A stretch of DNA of 64,000 nt. Source: Panagrolaimus kolymaensis. Taxonomy: Eukaryota; Nematoda; Chromadorea; Rhabditida; Panagrolaimidae. Below, in pieces: positions 37,746 to 50,600 of the stretch. Positions within the stretch are counted from its first letter, which is position 1. Every line of letters starts with the position of its first letter. The notes beneath the pieces were generated by a model. That model made no database searches, had not been told where the DNA came from, and was given only the letters and a program-made list of their open reading frames with translations. The stretch covers positions 186,001 to 250,000 of the forward strand of contig JAJQJQ010000085.1 of NCBI GenBank assembly GCA_028622995.1, in the 5' to 3' direction. The position numbers and the translations under genes were made by a program.

Positions 37746-40540
37746 GGCAACTTTGACCTTCTCCAGAAAAAGATAAGTTCACCTCGAAGTGATCGTGTTT
37801 GTTGTGTTCATTTCAAACTTTAAAAATTCAAATAAATTCATTTTTGTTAAAGAAAAATTCAATAAAAATCAAATCTAGAGCAATATAAATCCGCTGAATC
37901 TATAAAACAACACGTCAGGCAACTTTGACCTTCTCCAGAAAAAGATAAGTTCACCTCGAAGTGATCGTGTTTATTGTGTTCATTTCAAACTTTAAAAATT
38001 CAAATAAATTCATTTTTGTTAAAGAAAAATTCAATAAAAATCAAATCTAGAGCAATATAAATCCGCTGAATCTAAAAAACATTACGTCAGGCAACTTTGA
38101 CCTTCTCCAGAAAAAGATAAGTTCACCTCGAAGTGATCGTGTTTATTGTGTTCATTTCAAACTTTAAAAATTCAAATAAATTCATTTTTGTTAAAGAAAA
38201 ATTCAATAAAAATCAAATCTAGAGCAATATAAATCCGCTGAATCTATAAAACAACACGTCAGGCAACTTTGACCTTCTCCAGAAAAAGATAAGTTCACCT
38301 CGAAGTGATCGTGTTTATTGTGTTCATTTCAAACTTTAAAAATTCAAATAAATTCATTTTTGTTAAAGAAAAATTCAATAAAAATCAAATCTAGAGCAAT
38401 ATAAATCCGCTGAATCTAAAAAACAACGCGTCAGGCAACTTTGACCTTCTCCAGAAAAAGATAAGTTCACCTCGAAGTGATCGTGTTTATTGTGTTCATT
38501 TCAAACTTTAAAAATTCAAATAAATTCATTTTTGTTAAAGAAAAATTCAATAAAAATCAAATCTAGAGCAATATAAATCCGCTGAATCTAAAAAACAACA
38601 CGTCAGGCAACTTTGACCTTCTCCAGAAAAAGATAAGTTCACCTCGAAGTGATCGTGTTTGTTGTGTTCATTTCAAACTTTAAAAATTCAAATAAATTCA
38701 TTTTTGTTAAAGAAAAATTCAATAAAAATCAAATCTAGAGCAATATAAATCCGCTGAATCTAAAAAACAACGCGTCAGGCAACTTTGACCTTCTCCAAAA
38801 AAAGATAAGTTCACCTCGAAGTGATCGTGTTTATTGTGTTCATTTCAAACTTTAAAAATTCAAATAATTTCATTTTTGTTAAAGAAAAATTCAATAAAAA
38901 TCAAATCTAGAGCAATATTAACCCGCTGAATCTAAAAAACATTACGTCAGGCAACTTTGACCTTCTCCAGAAAAAGATAAGTTCACCTCGAAGTGATCGT
39001 GTTTATTGTGTTCATTTCAAACTTTAAAAATTCAAATAAATTCATTTTTGTTAAAGAAAAATTCAATAAAAATCAAATCTAGAGCAATATAAATCCGCTG
39101 AATCTAAAAAACAACACGTCAGGCAACTTTGACCTTCTCCAGAAAAAGATAAGTTCACCTCGAAGTGATCGTGTTTGTTGTGTTCATTTCAAACTTTAAA
39201 AATTCAAATAAATTCATTTTTGTTAAAGAAAAATTCAATAAAAATCAAATCTAGAGCAATATAAATCCGCTGAATCTATAAAACAACACGTCAGGCAACT
39301 TTGACCTTCTCCAGAAAAAGATAAGTTCACCTCGAAGTGATCGTGTTTATTGTGTTCATTTCAAACTTTAAAAATTCAAATAAATTCATTTTTGTTAAAG
39401 AAAAATTCAATAAAAATCAAATCTAGAGCAATATAAATCCGCTGAATCTAAAAAACATTACGTCAGGCAACTTTGACCTTCTCCAGAAAAAGATAAGTTC
39501 ACCTCGAAGTGATCGTGTTTATTGTGTTCATTTCAAACTTTAAAAATTCAAATAAATTCATTTTTGTTAAAGAAAAATTCAATAAAAATCAAATCTAGAG
39601 CAATATAAATCCGCTGAATCTATAAAACAACACGTCAGGCAACTTTGACCTTCTCCAGAAAAAGATAAGTTCACCTCGAAGTGATCGTGTTTATTGTGTT
39701 CATTTCAAACTTTAAAAATTCAAATAAATTCATTTTTGTTAAAGAAAAATTCAATAAAAATCAAATCTAGAGCAATATAAATCCGCTGAATCTAAAAAAC
39801 AACGCGTCAGGCAACTTTGACCTTCTCCAGAAAAAGATAAGTTCACCTCGAAGTGATCGTGTTTATTGTGTTCATTTCAAACTTTAAAAATTCAAATAAA
39901 TTCATTTTTGTTAAAGAAAAATTCAATAAAAATCAAATCTAGAGCAATATAAATCCGCTGAATCTAAAAAACAACACGTCAGGCAACTTTGACCTTCTCC
40001 AGAAAAAGATAAGTTCACCTCGAAGTGATCGTGTTTGTTGTGTTCATTTCAAACTTTAAAAATTCAAATAAATTCATTTTTGTTAAAGAAAAATTCAATA
40101 AAAATCAAATCTAGAGCAATATAAATCCGCTGAATCTAAAAAACAACGCGTCAGGCAACTTTGACCTTCTCCAAAAAAAGATAAGTTCACCTCGAAGTGA
40201 TCGTGTTTATTGTGTTCATTTCAAACTTTAAAAATTCAAATAATTTCATTTTTGTTAAAGAAAAATTCAATAAAAATCAAATCTAGAGCAATATTAACCC
40301 GCTGAATCTAAAAAACATTACGTCAGGCAACTTTGACCTTCTCCAGAAAAAGATAAGTTCACCTCGAAGTGATCGTGTTTATTGTGTTCATTTCAAACTT
40401 TAAAAATTCAAATAAATTCATTTTTGTTAAAGAAAAATTCAATAAAAATCAAATCTAGAGCAATATAAATCCGCTGAATCTAAAAAACAACACGTCAGGC
40501 AACTTTGACCTTCTCCAGAAAAAGATAAGTTCACCTCGAA
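37746..40540. repeat. HOR zone 5: 1,376-bp (8-mer) tandem duplication
   Basis: CATTACGTC at 38080 and 38940 is repeated at 39456 and 40316, and the rare AAATAATTTC at 38865 is repeated at 40241, all with an offset of 1,376 bp (8 x 172). The order of GTTGTG, CTATAAAAC, CATTACGTC, AACGCGTC and CCAAAAAAAG variants is the same in both copies. There are no class B units between 34504 and 41211. Confidence 0.85.
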
Positions 40541-40939
40541 GTGATCGTGTTTATTGTGTTCATTTCAAACTTTAAAAATTCAAATAAATTCATTTTTGTT
40601 AAAGAAAAATTCAATAAAAATCAAATCAAGAGCAATATAAATCCGCTGAATCTATAAAACAACACGTCAGGCAACTTTGAACTTCTCCAAAAAAAGATAA
40701 GTTCACCTCGAAGTGATCGTGTTTATTGTGTTCATTTCAAACTTTAAAAATTCAAATAAATTCATTTTTGTTAAAGAAAAATTCAATAAAAATCAAATCT
40801 AGAGCAATATTAACCCGCTGAATCTAAAAAACATTACGTCAGGCAACTTTGACCTTCTCCAGAAAAAGATAAGTTCACCTCGAAGTGATCGTGTTTATTG
40901 TGTTCATTTCAAACTTTAAAAATTCAAATAAATTCATTT

Positions 40940-43900
40940 TTGTTAAAGAAAAATTTAATAAAAATCAAATCTAGAGCAATATAAATCCGCTGAATCTAAA
41001 AAACATTACGTCAGGCAACTTTGACCTTCTCAATAAAAAGATACGTTCACATCGAAGTGATCGTGTTTGTTGTGTTCATTTCTAACCTTAAAAATTCAAA
41101 TAAATTCATTTTTGTTAAAGAAAAATTAAATAAAAATCAAATCTAGAGCAATATAATTCCACTGAATCTAAAAAACAACACGTCAGGCAACTTTGACCTT
41201 CTCCAGAAAAAGATAAGTTCTCCTCGAAGTGATCGTGTTTATTGTGTTTATAAATGACTTTATTAAATCATAAAAAATAAATTTTGTTAAAGAATAAATC
41301 AAAAGCAATCAAATCTAGAGCATTATAAATCCGCTGAATCTAAAAAACAACACGTCAGGCAACTTTGACCTTCTCCAGAAAAAAATAAGTTCACCTCGAA
41401 GTGATCGTGTTTATTGTGTTCATTTCAAACTTTAAAAATTCAAATAAATTCATTTTTGTTAAAGAAAAATTCAATAAAAATCAAATCTAGAGCAATATAA
41501 ATCCGCTGAATCTAAAAAACAACACGTCAGGCAACTTTGACCTTCTCCAGAAAAAGATAAGTTCACCTCGAAGTGATCGTGTTTATTGTGTTCATTTCAA
41601 ACTTTAAAAATTCAAATAAATTCATTTTTGTTAAAGAAAAATTCAATAAAAATCAAATCTAGAGCAATATAAATCCGCTGAATCTAAAAAACAACACGTC
41701 AGGCAACTTTGACCTTCTCCAGAAAAAGATAAGTTCACCTCGAAGTGATCCTGTTTATTGTGTTCATTTCAAACTGTAAAAATTCAAATAAATTCATTTT
41801 TGTTAAAGAAAAATTCAATAAAAATCAAATCTAGAGCAATATAAATCCGCTGAATCTAAAAAACAACACGTCAGGCAACTTTGACCTTCTCCAGAAAAAG
41901 ATAAGTTCACCTCGAAGTGATCCTGTTTATTGTGTTCATTTCAAACTGTAAAAATTCAAATAAATTCATTTTTGTTAAAGAAAAATTCAATAAAAATCAA
42001 ATCTAGAGCAATATAAATCCGCTGAATCTAAAAAACAACACGTCAGGCAACTTTGACCTTCTCCAGAAAAAGATAAGTTCACCTCGAAGTGATCCTGTTT
42101 ATTGTGTTCATTTCAAACTTTAAAAATTCAAATAAATTCATTTTTGTTAAAGAAAAATTCAATAAAAATCAAATCTAGAGCAATATAAATCCGCTGAATC
42201 TATAAAACAACACGTCAGGCAACTTTGAACTTCTCCAAAAAAAGATAAGTTCACCTCGAAGTGATCGTGTTTATTGTGTTCATTTCAAACTTTAAAAATT
42301 CAAATAAATTCATTTTTGTTAAAGAAAAATTCAATAAAAATCAAATCTAGAGCAATATTAACCCGCTGAATCTAAAAAACATTACGTCAGGCAACTTTGA
42401 CCTTCTCCAGAAAAAGATAAGTTCACCTCGAAGTGATCGTGTTTATTGTGTTCATTTCAAACTTTAAAAATTCAAATAAATTCATTTTTGTTAAAGAAAA
42501 ATTTAATAAAAATCAAATCTAGAGCAATATAAATCCGCTGAATCTAAAAAACATTACGTCAGGCAACTTTGACCTTCTCAATAAAAAGATACGTTCACAT
42601 CGAAGTGATCGTGTTTGTTGTGTTCATTTCTAACCTTAAAAATTCAAATAAATTCATTTTTGTTAAAGAAAAATTAAATAAAAATCAAATCTAGAGCAAT
42701 ATAATTCCACTGAATCTAAAAAACAACACGTCAGGCAACTTTGACCTTCTCCAGAAAAAGATAAGTTCTCCTCGAAGTGATCGTGTTTATTGTGTTTATA
42801 AATGACTTTATTAAATCATAAAAAATAAATTTTGTTAAAGAATAAATCAAAAGCAATCAAATCTAGAGCATTATAAATCCGCTGAATCTAAAAAACAACA
42901 CGTCAGGCAACTTTGACCTTCTCCCTAAAAAAATAAGTTCACCTCGAAGTGATCGTGTTTATTGTGTTCATTTCAAACTTTAAAAATTCAAATAAATTCA
43001 TTTTTGTTAAAGAAAAATTCAATAAAAATCAAATCTAGAGCAATATAAATCCGCTGAATCTAAAAAACAACACGTCAGGCAACTTTGACCTTCTCCAGAA
43101 AAAGATAAGTTCACCTCGAAGTGATCGTGTTTATTGTGTTCATTTCAAACTTTAAAAATTCAAATAAATTCATTTTTGTTAAAGAAAAATTCAATAAAAA
43201 TCAAATCTAGAGCAATATAAATCCGCTGAATCTAAAAAACAACACGTCAGGCAACTTTGACCTTCTCCAGAAAAAGATAAGTTCACCTCGAAGTGATCCT
43301 GTTTATTGTGTTCATTTCAAACTGTAAAAATTCAAATAAATTCATTTTTGTTAAAGAAAAATTCAATAAAAATCAAATCTAGAGCAATATAAATCCGCTG
43401 AATCTAAAAAACAACACGTCAGGCAACTTTGACCTTCTCCAGAAAAAGATAAGTTCACCTCGAAGTGATCCTGTTTATTGTGTTCATTTCAAACTGTAAA
43501 AATTCAAATAAATTCATTTTTGTTAAAGAAAAATTCAATAAAAATCAAATCTAGAGCAATATAAATCCGCTGAATCTAAAAAACAACACGTCAGGCAACT
43601 TTGACCTTCTCCAGAAAAAGATAAGTTCACCTCGAAGTGATCCTGTTTATTGTGTTCATTTCAAACTTTAAAAATTCAAATAAATTCATTTTTGTTAAAG
43701 AAAAATTCAATAAAAATCAAATCTAGAGCAATATAAATCCGCTGAATCTATAAAACAACACGTCAGGCAACTTTGACCTTCTCCAGAAAAAGATAAGTTC
43801 ACCTCGAAGTGATCCTGTTTATTGTGTTCATTTCAAACTGTAAAAATTCAAATAAATTCATTTTTGTTAAAGAAAAATTCAATAAAAATCAAATCTAGAG

Positions 43901-45510
43901 CAATATAAATCCGCTGAATCTAAAAAACAACACGTCAGGCAACTTTGACCTTCTCCAGAAAAAAATAAGTTCACCTCGAAGTGATCGTGTTTATTGTGTT
44001 CATTTCAAACTTTAAAAATTCAAATAAATTCATTTTTGTTAAAGAAAAATTTAATAAAAATCAAATCTAGAGCAATATAAATCCGCTGAATCTAAAAAAC
44101 ATTACGTCAGGCAACTTTGACCTTCTCAATAAAAAGATACGTTCACATCGAAGTGATCGTGTTTGTTGTGTTCATTTCTAACCTTAAAAATTCAAATAAA
44201 TTCATTTTTGTTAAAGAAAAATTAAATAAAAATCAAATCTAGAGCAATATAATTCCACTGAATCTAAAAAACAACACGTCAGGCAACTTTGACCTTCTCC
44301 AGAAAAAGATAAGTTCTCCTCGAAGTGATCGTGTTTATTGTGTTTATAAATGACTTTATTAAATCATAAAAAATAAATTTTGTTAAAGAATAAATCAAAA
44401 GCAATCAAATCTAGAGCATTATAAATCCGCTGAATCTAAAAAACAACACGTCAGGCAACTTTGACCTTCTCCAGAAAAAAATAAGTTCACCTCGAAGTGA
44501 TCGTGTTTATTGTGTTCATTTCAAACTTTAAAAATTCAAATAAATTCATTTTTGTTAAAGAAAAATTCAATAAAAATCAAATCTAGAGCAATATAAATCC
44601 GCTGAATCTAAAAAACAACACGTCAGGCAACTTTGACCTTCTCCAGAAAAAGATAAGTTCACCTCGAAGTGATCGTGTTTATTGTGTTCATTTCAAACTT
44701 TAAAAATTCAAATAAATTCATTTTTGTTAAAGAAAAATTCAATAAAAATCAAATCTAGAGCAATATAAATCCGCTGAATCTAAAAAACAACACGTCAGGC
44801 AACTTTGACCTTCTCCAGAAAAAGATAAGTTCACCTCGAAGTGATCCTGTTTATTGTGTTCATTTCAAACTGTAAAAATTCAAATAAATTCATTTTTGTT
44901 AAAGAAAAATTCAATAAAAATCAAATCTAGAGCAATATAAATCCGCTGAATCTAAAAAACAACACGTCAGGCAACTTTGACCTTCTCCAGAAAAAGATAA
45001 GTTCACCTCGAAGTGATCCTGTTTATTGTGTTCATTTCAAACTGTAAAAATTCAAATAAATTCATTTTTGTTAAAGAAAAATTCAATAAAAATCAAATCT
45101 AGAGCAATATAAATCCGCTGAATCTAAAAAACAACACGTCAGGCAACTTTGACCTTCTCCAGAAAAAGATAAGTTCACCTCGAAGTGATCCTGTTTATTG
45201 TGTTCATTTCAAACTTTAAAAATTCAAATAAATTCATTTTTGTTAAAGAAAAATTCAATAAAAATCAAATCTAGAGCAATATAAATCCGCTGAATCTATA
45301 AAACAACACGTCAGGCAACTTTGACCTTCTCCAGAAAAAGATAAGTTCACCTCGAAGTGATCCTGTTTATTGTGTTCATTTCAAACTGTAAAAATTCAAA
45401 TAAATTCATTTTTGTTAAAGAAAAATTCAATAAAAATCAAATCTAGAGCAATATAAATCCGCTGAATCTAAAAAACAACACGTCAGGCAACTTTGACCTT
45501 CTCCAGAAAA
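40940..45510. repeat. HOR zone 6: 1,548-bp (9-mer) repeats, about three copies
   Basis: The private marker TTCTAACCTTAAAAATTC occurs at about 41080, 42628 and 44176, TTTAATAAAAATC near 40951, 42499 and 44047, and class B1 units start at 41212, 42760 and 44308; every offset is 1,548 bp (9 x 172). Each copy starts with a CATTACGTC/CAATAAAAAGATACGTTCACATCG monomer, then ATTCCACTGAATC, the B1 unit, class A units, and several units with GATCCTG and ACTGTAAAAATTC. The third copy runs to about 45510. One private change in copy 2 is CTCCCTAAAAAAATAAG near 42922. Confidence 0.9.
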
Positions 45511-48500
45511 AGATAAGTTCACCTCGAAGTGATCCTGTTTATTGTGTTCATTTCAAACTTTAAAAATTCAAATAAATTCATTTTTGTTAAAGAAAAATTC
45601 AATAAAAATCAAATCTAGAGCAATATAAATCCGCTGAATCTATAAAACAACACGTCAGGCAACTTTGAACTTCTCCAAAAAAAGATAAGTTCACCTCGAA
45701 GTGATCGTGTTTATTGTGTTCATTTCAAACTTTAAAAATTCAAATAAATTCATTTTTGTTAAAGAAAAATTCAATAAAAAACAAATCTAGAGCAATATAA
45801 ATCCGCTGAATCTATAAAACAACACGTCAGGCAACTTTGAACTTCTCCAAAAAAAGATAAGTTCACCTCGAAGGGATCGTGTTTATTGTGTTCATTTCAA
45901 ACTTTAAAAATTCAAATAAATTCATTTTTGTTAAAGAAAAATTCAATAAAAATCAAATCTAGAGCAATATAAATCCGCTGAATCTAAAAAACAAGACGTC
46001 AGGCAACTTTGACCTTCTCCATAAAAAGATACGTTCACCTCGAAGTGATCGTGTTTATTGTGTTCATTTCAAACTTTAAAAATTCAAATAAATTCATTTT
46101 TGTTAAAGAAAAATTCAATAAAAATCAAATCTAGAGCAATATAAATCCGCTGAATCTAAAAAACAACACGTCAGGCAACTTTGACCTTCTCCAGAAAAAG
46201 ATAAGTTCACCTCGAAGTGATCCTGTTTATTGTGTTCATTTCAAACTGTAAAAATTCAAATAAATTCATTTTTGTTAAAGAAAAATTCAATAAAAATCAA
46301 ATCTAGAGCAATATAAATCCGCTGAATCTAAAAAAAAACACGTCAGGCAACTTTGACCTTCTCCAGAAAAAGATAAGTTCACCTCGAAGTGATCCTGTTT
46401 ATTGTGTTCATTTCAAACTTTAAAAATTCAAATAAATTCATTTTTGTTAAAGAAAAATTCAATAAAAATCAAATCTAGAGCAATATAAATCCGCTGAATC
46501 TATAAAACAACACGTCAGGCAACTTTGACCTTCTCCAGAAAAAGATAAGTTCACCTCGAAGTGATCCTGTTTATTGTGTTCATTTCAAACTGTAAAAATT
46601 CAAATAAATTCATTTTTGTTAAAGAAAAATTCAATAAAAATCAAATCTAGAGCAATATAAATCCGCTGAATCTAAAAAACAACACGTCAGGCAACTTTGA
46701 CCTTCTCCAGAAAAAGATAAGTTCACCTCGAAGTGATCGTGTTTATTGTGTTCATTTCAAACTTTAAAAATTCAAATAAATTCATTTTTGTTAAAGAAAA
46801 ATTCAATAAAAATCAAATCTAGAGCAATATAAATCCGCTGAATCTAAAAAACAACACGTCAGGCAACTTTGACCTTCTCCAGAAAAAGATAAGTTCACCT
46901 CGAAGTGATCGTGTTTATTGTGTTCATTTCAAACTTTAAAAATTCAAATAAATTCATTTTTGTTAAAGAAAAATTCAATAAAAATCAAATCTAGAGCAAT
47001 ATAAATCCGCTGAATCTAAAAAACAACACGTCAGGCAACTTTGACCTTCTCCAGAAAAAGATAAGTTCACCTCGAAGTGATCCTGTTTATTGTGTTCATT
47101 TCAAACTGTAAAAATTCAAATAAATTCATTTTTGTTAAAGAAAAATTCAATAAAAATCAAATCTAGAGCAATATAAATCCGCTGAATCTAAAAAACAACA
47201 CGTCAGGCAACTTTGACCTTCTCCAGAAAAAGATAAGTTCACCTCGAAGTGATCCTGTTTATTGTGTTCATTTCAAACTTTAAAAATTCAAATAAATTCA
47301 TTTTTGTTAAAGAAAAATTCAATAAAAATCAAATCTAGAGCAATATAAATCCGCTGAATCTATAAAACAACACGTCAGGCAACTTTGAACTTCTCCAAAA
47401 AAAGATAAGTTCACCTCGAAGTGATCGTGTTTATTGTGTTCATTTCAAACTTTAAAAATTCAAATAAATTCATTTTTGTTAAAGAAAAATTCAATAAAAA
47501 ACAAATCTAGAGCAATATAAATCCGCTGAATCTATAAAACAACACGTCAGGCAACTTTGAACTTCTCCAAAAAAAGATAAGTTCACCTCGAAGGGATCGT
47601 GTTTATTGTGTTCATTTCAAACTTTAAAAATTCAAATAAATTCATTTTTGTTAAAGAAAAATTCAATAAAAATCAAATCTAGAGCAATATAAATCCGCTG
47701 AATCTAAAAAACAAGACGTCAGGCAACTTTGACCTTCTCCATAAAAAGATACGTTCACCTCGAAGTGATCGTGTTTATTGTGTTCATTTCAAACTTTAAA
47801 AATTCAAATAAATTCATTTTTGTTAAAGAAAAATTCAATAAAAATCAAATCTAGAGCAATATAAATCCGCTGAATCTAAAAAACAACACGTCAGGCAACT
47901 TTGACCTTCTCCAGAAAAAGATAAGTTCACCTCGAAGTGATCCTGTTTATTGTGTTCATTTCAAACTGTAAAAATTCAAATAAATTCATTTTTGTTAAAG
48001 AAAAATTCAATAAAAATCAAATCTAGAGCAATATAAATCCGCTGAATCTAAAAAACAACACGTCAGGCAACTTTGACCTTCTCCAGAAAAAGATAAGTTC
48101 ACCTCGAAGTGATCCTGTTTATTGTGTTCATTTCAAACTTTAAAAATTCAAATAAATTCATTTTTGTTAAAGAAAAATTCAATAAAAATCAAATCTAGAG
48201 CAATATAAATCCGCTGAATCTATAAAACAACACGTCAGGCAACTTTGACCTTCTCCAGAAAAAGATAAGTTCACCTCGAAGTGATCCTGTTTATTGTGTT
48301 CATTTCAAACTGTAAAAATTCAAATAAATTCATTTTTGTTAAAGAAAAATTCAATAAAAATCAAATCTAGAGCAATATAAATCCGCTGAATCTAAAAAAC
48401 AACACGTCAGGCAACTTTGACCTTCTCCAGAAAAAGATAAGTTCACCTCGAAGTGATCCTGTTTATTGTGTTCATTTCAAACTTTAAAAATTCAAATAAA

Positions 48501-50600
48501 TTCATTTTTGTTAAAGAAAAATTCAATAAAAATCAAATCTAGAGCAATATAAATCCGCTGAATCTAAAAAACAACACGTCAGGCAACTTTGACCTTCTCC
48601 AGAAAAAGATAAGTTCTCCTCGAAGTGATCGTGTTTATTGTGTTTATAAATGACTTTATTAAATCATAAAAAATAAATTTTGTTAAAGAATAAATCAAAA
48701 GCAATCAAATCTAGAGCATTATAAATCCGCTGAATCTAAAAAACAACAAGTCAGGCAACTTTGACCTTCTCCAGAAAAAGATAAGTTCACCTCGAAGTGA
48801 TCCTGTTTATTGTGTTCATTTCAAACTGTAAAAATTCAAATAAATTCATTTTTGTTAAAGAAAAATTCAATAAAAATCAAATCTAGAGCAATATAAATCC
48901 GCTGAATCTAAAAAACAACACGTCAGGCAACTTTGACCTTCTCCAGAAAAAGATAAGTTCACCTCGAAGTGATCCTGTTTATTGTGTTCATTTCAAACTT
49001 TAAAAATTCAAATAAATTCATTTTTGTTAAAGAAAAATTCAATAAAAATCAAATCTATAGCAATATAAATCCGCTGAATCTATAAAACAACACGTCAGGC
49101 AACTTTGAACTTCTCCAAAAAAAGATAAGTTCACCTCGAAGTGATCGTGTTTATTGTGTTCATTTCAAACTTTAAAAATTCAAATAAATTCATTTTTGTT
49201 AAAGAAAAATTCAATAAAAAACAAATCTAGAGCAATATAAATCCGCTGAATCTATAAAACAACACGTCAGGCAACTTTGAACTTCTCCAAAAAAAGATAA
49301 GTTCACCTCGAAGGGATCGTGTTTATTGTGTTCATTTCAAACTTTAAAAATTCAAATAAATTCATTTTTGTTAAAGAAAAATTCAATAAAAATCAAATCT
49401 AGAGCAATATAAATCCGCTGAATCTAAAAAACAAGACGTCAGGCAACTTTGACCTTCTCCATAAAAAGATACGTTCACCTCGAAGTGATCGTGTTTATTG
49501 TGTTCATTTCAAACTTTAAAAATTCAAATAAATTCATTTTTGTTAAAGAAAAATTCAATAAAAATCAAATCTAGAGCAATATAAATCCGCTGAATCTAAA
49601 AAACAACACGTCAGGCAACTTTGACCTTCTCCAGAAAAAGATAAGTTCACCTCGAAGTGATCGTGTTTATTGTGTTCATTTCAAACTTTAAAAATTCAAA
49701 TAAATTCATTTTTGTTAAAGAAAAATTCAATAAAAATCAAATCTAGAGCAATATAAATCCGCTGAATCTATAAAACAACACGTCAGGCAACTTTGAACTT
49801 CTCCAAAAAAAGATAAGTTCACCTCGAAGTGATCGTGTTTATTGTGTTCATTTCAAACTTTAAAAATTCAAATAAATTCATTTTTGTTAAAGAAAAATTC
49901 AATAAAAAACAAATCTAGAGCAATATAAATCCGCTGAATCTATAAAACAACACGTCAGGCAACTTTGAACTTCTCCAAAAAAAGATAAGTTCACCTCGAA
50001 GGGATCGTGTTTATTGTGTTCATTTCAAACTTTAAAAATTCAAATAAATTCATTTTTGTTAAAGAAAAATTCAATAAAAATCAAATCTAGAGCAATATAA
50101 ATCCGCTGAATCTATAAAACAACACGTCAGGCAACTTTGAACTTCTCCAAAAAAAGATAAGTTCACCTCGAAGTGATCGTGTTTATTGTGTTCATTTCAA
50201 ACTTTAAAAATTCAAATAAATTCATTTTTGTTAAAGAAAAATTCAATAAAAAACAAATCTAGAGCAATATAAATCCGCTGAATCTATAAAACAACACGTC
50301 AGGCAACTTTGAACTTCTCCAAAAAAAGATAAGTTCACCTCGAAGGGATCGTGTTTATTGTGTTCATTTCAAACTTTAAAAATTCAAATAAATTCATTTT
50401 TGTTAAAGAAAAATTCAATAAAAATCAAATCTAGAGCAATATAAATCCGCTGAATCTAAAAAACAAGACGTCAGGCAACTTTGACCTTCTCCATAAAAAG
50501 ATACGTTCACCTCGAAGTGATCGTGTTTATTGTGTTCATTTCAAACTTTAAAAATTCAAATAAATTCATTTTTGTTAAAGAAAAATTCAATAAAAATCAA
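45511..50600. repeat. HOR zone 7: 1,720-bp (10-mer) repeats
   Basis: The marker AATAAAAAACAAATC lies at about 45781, 47501 and 49221 (10 x 172 apart), each followed by GAAGGGATCGTG, AACAAGACGTC and CCATAAAAAGATACG in order. Similarity with this offset begins inside the previous zone near 45200. The third copy is shorter and is followed by a local 2-mer repeat of the CTATAAAAC / AAAAAACAAATC pair at 49909 and 50253. A single B1 unit starts at 48608. Confidence 0.82.
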
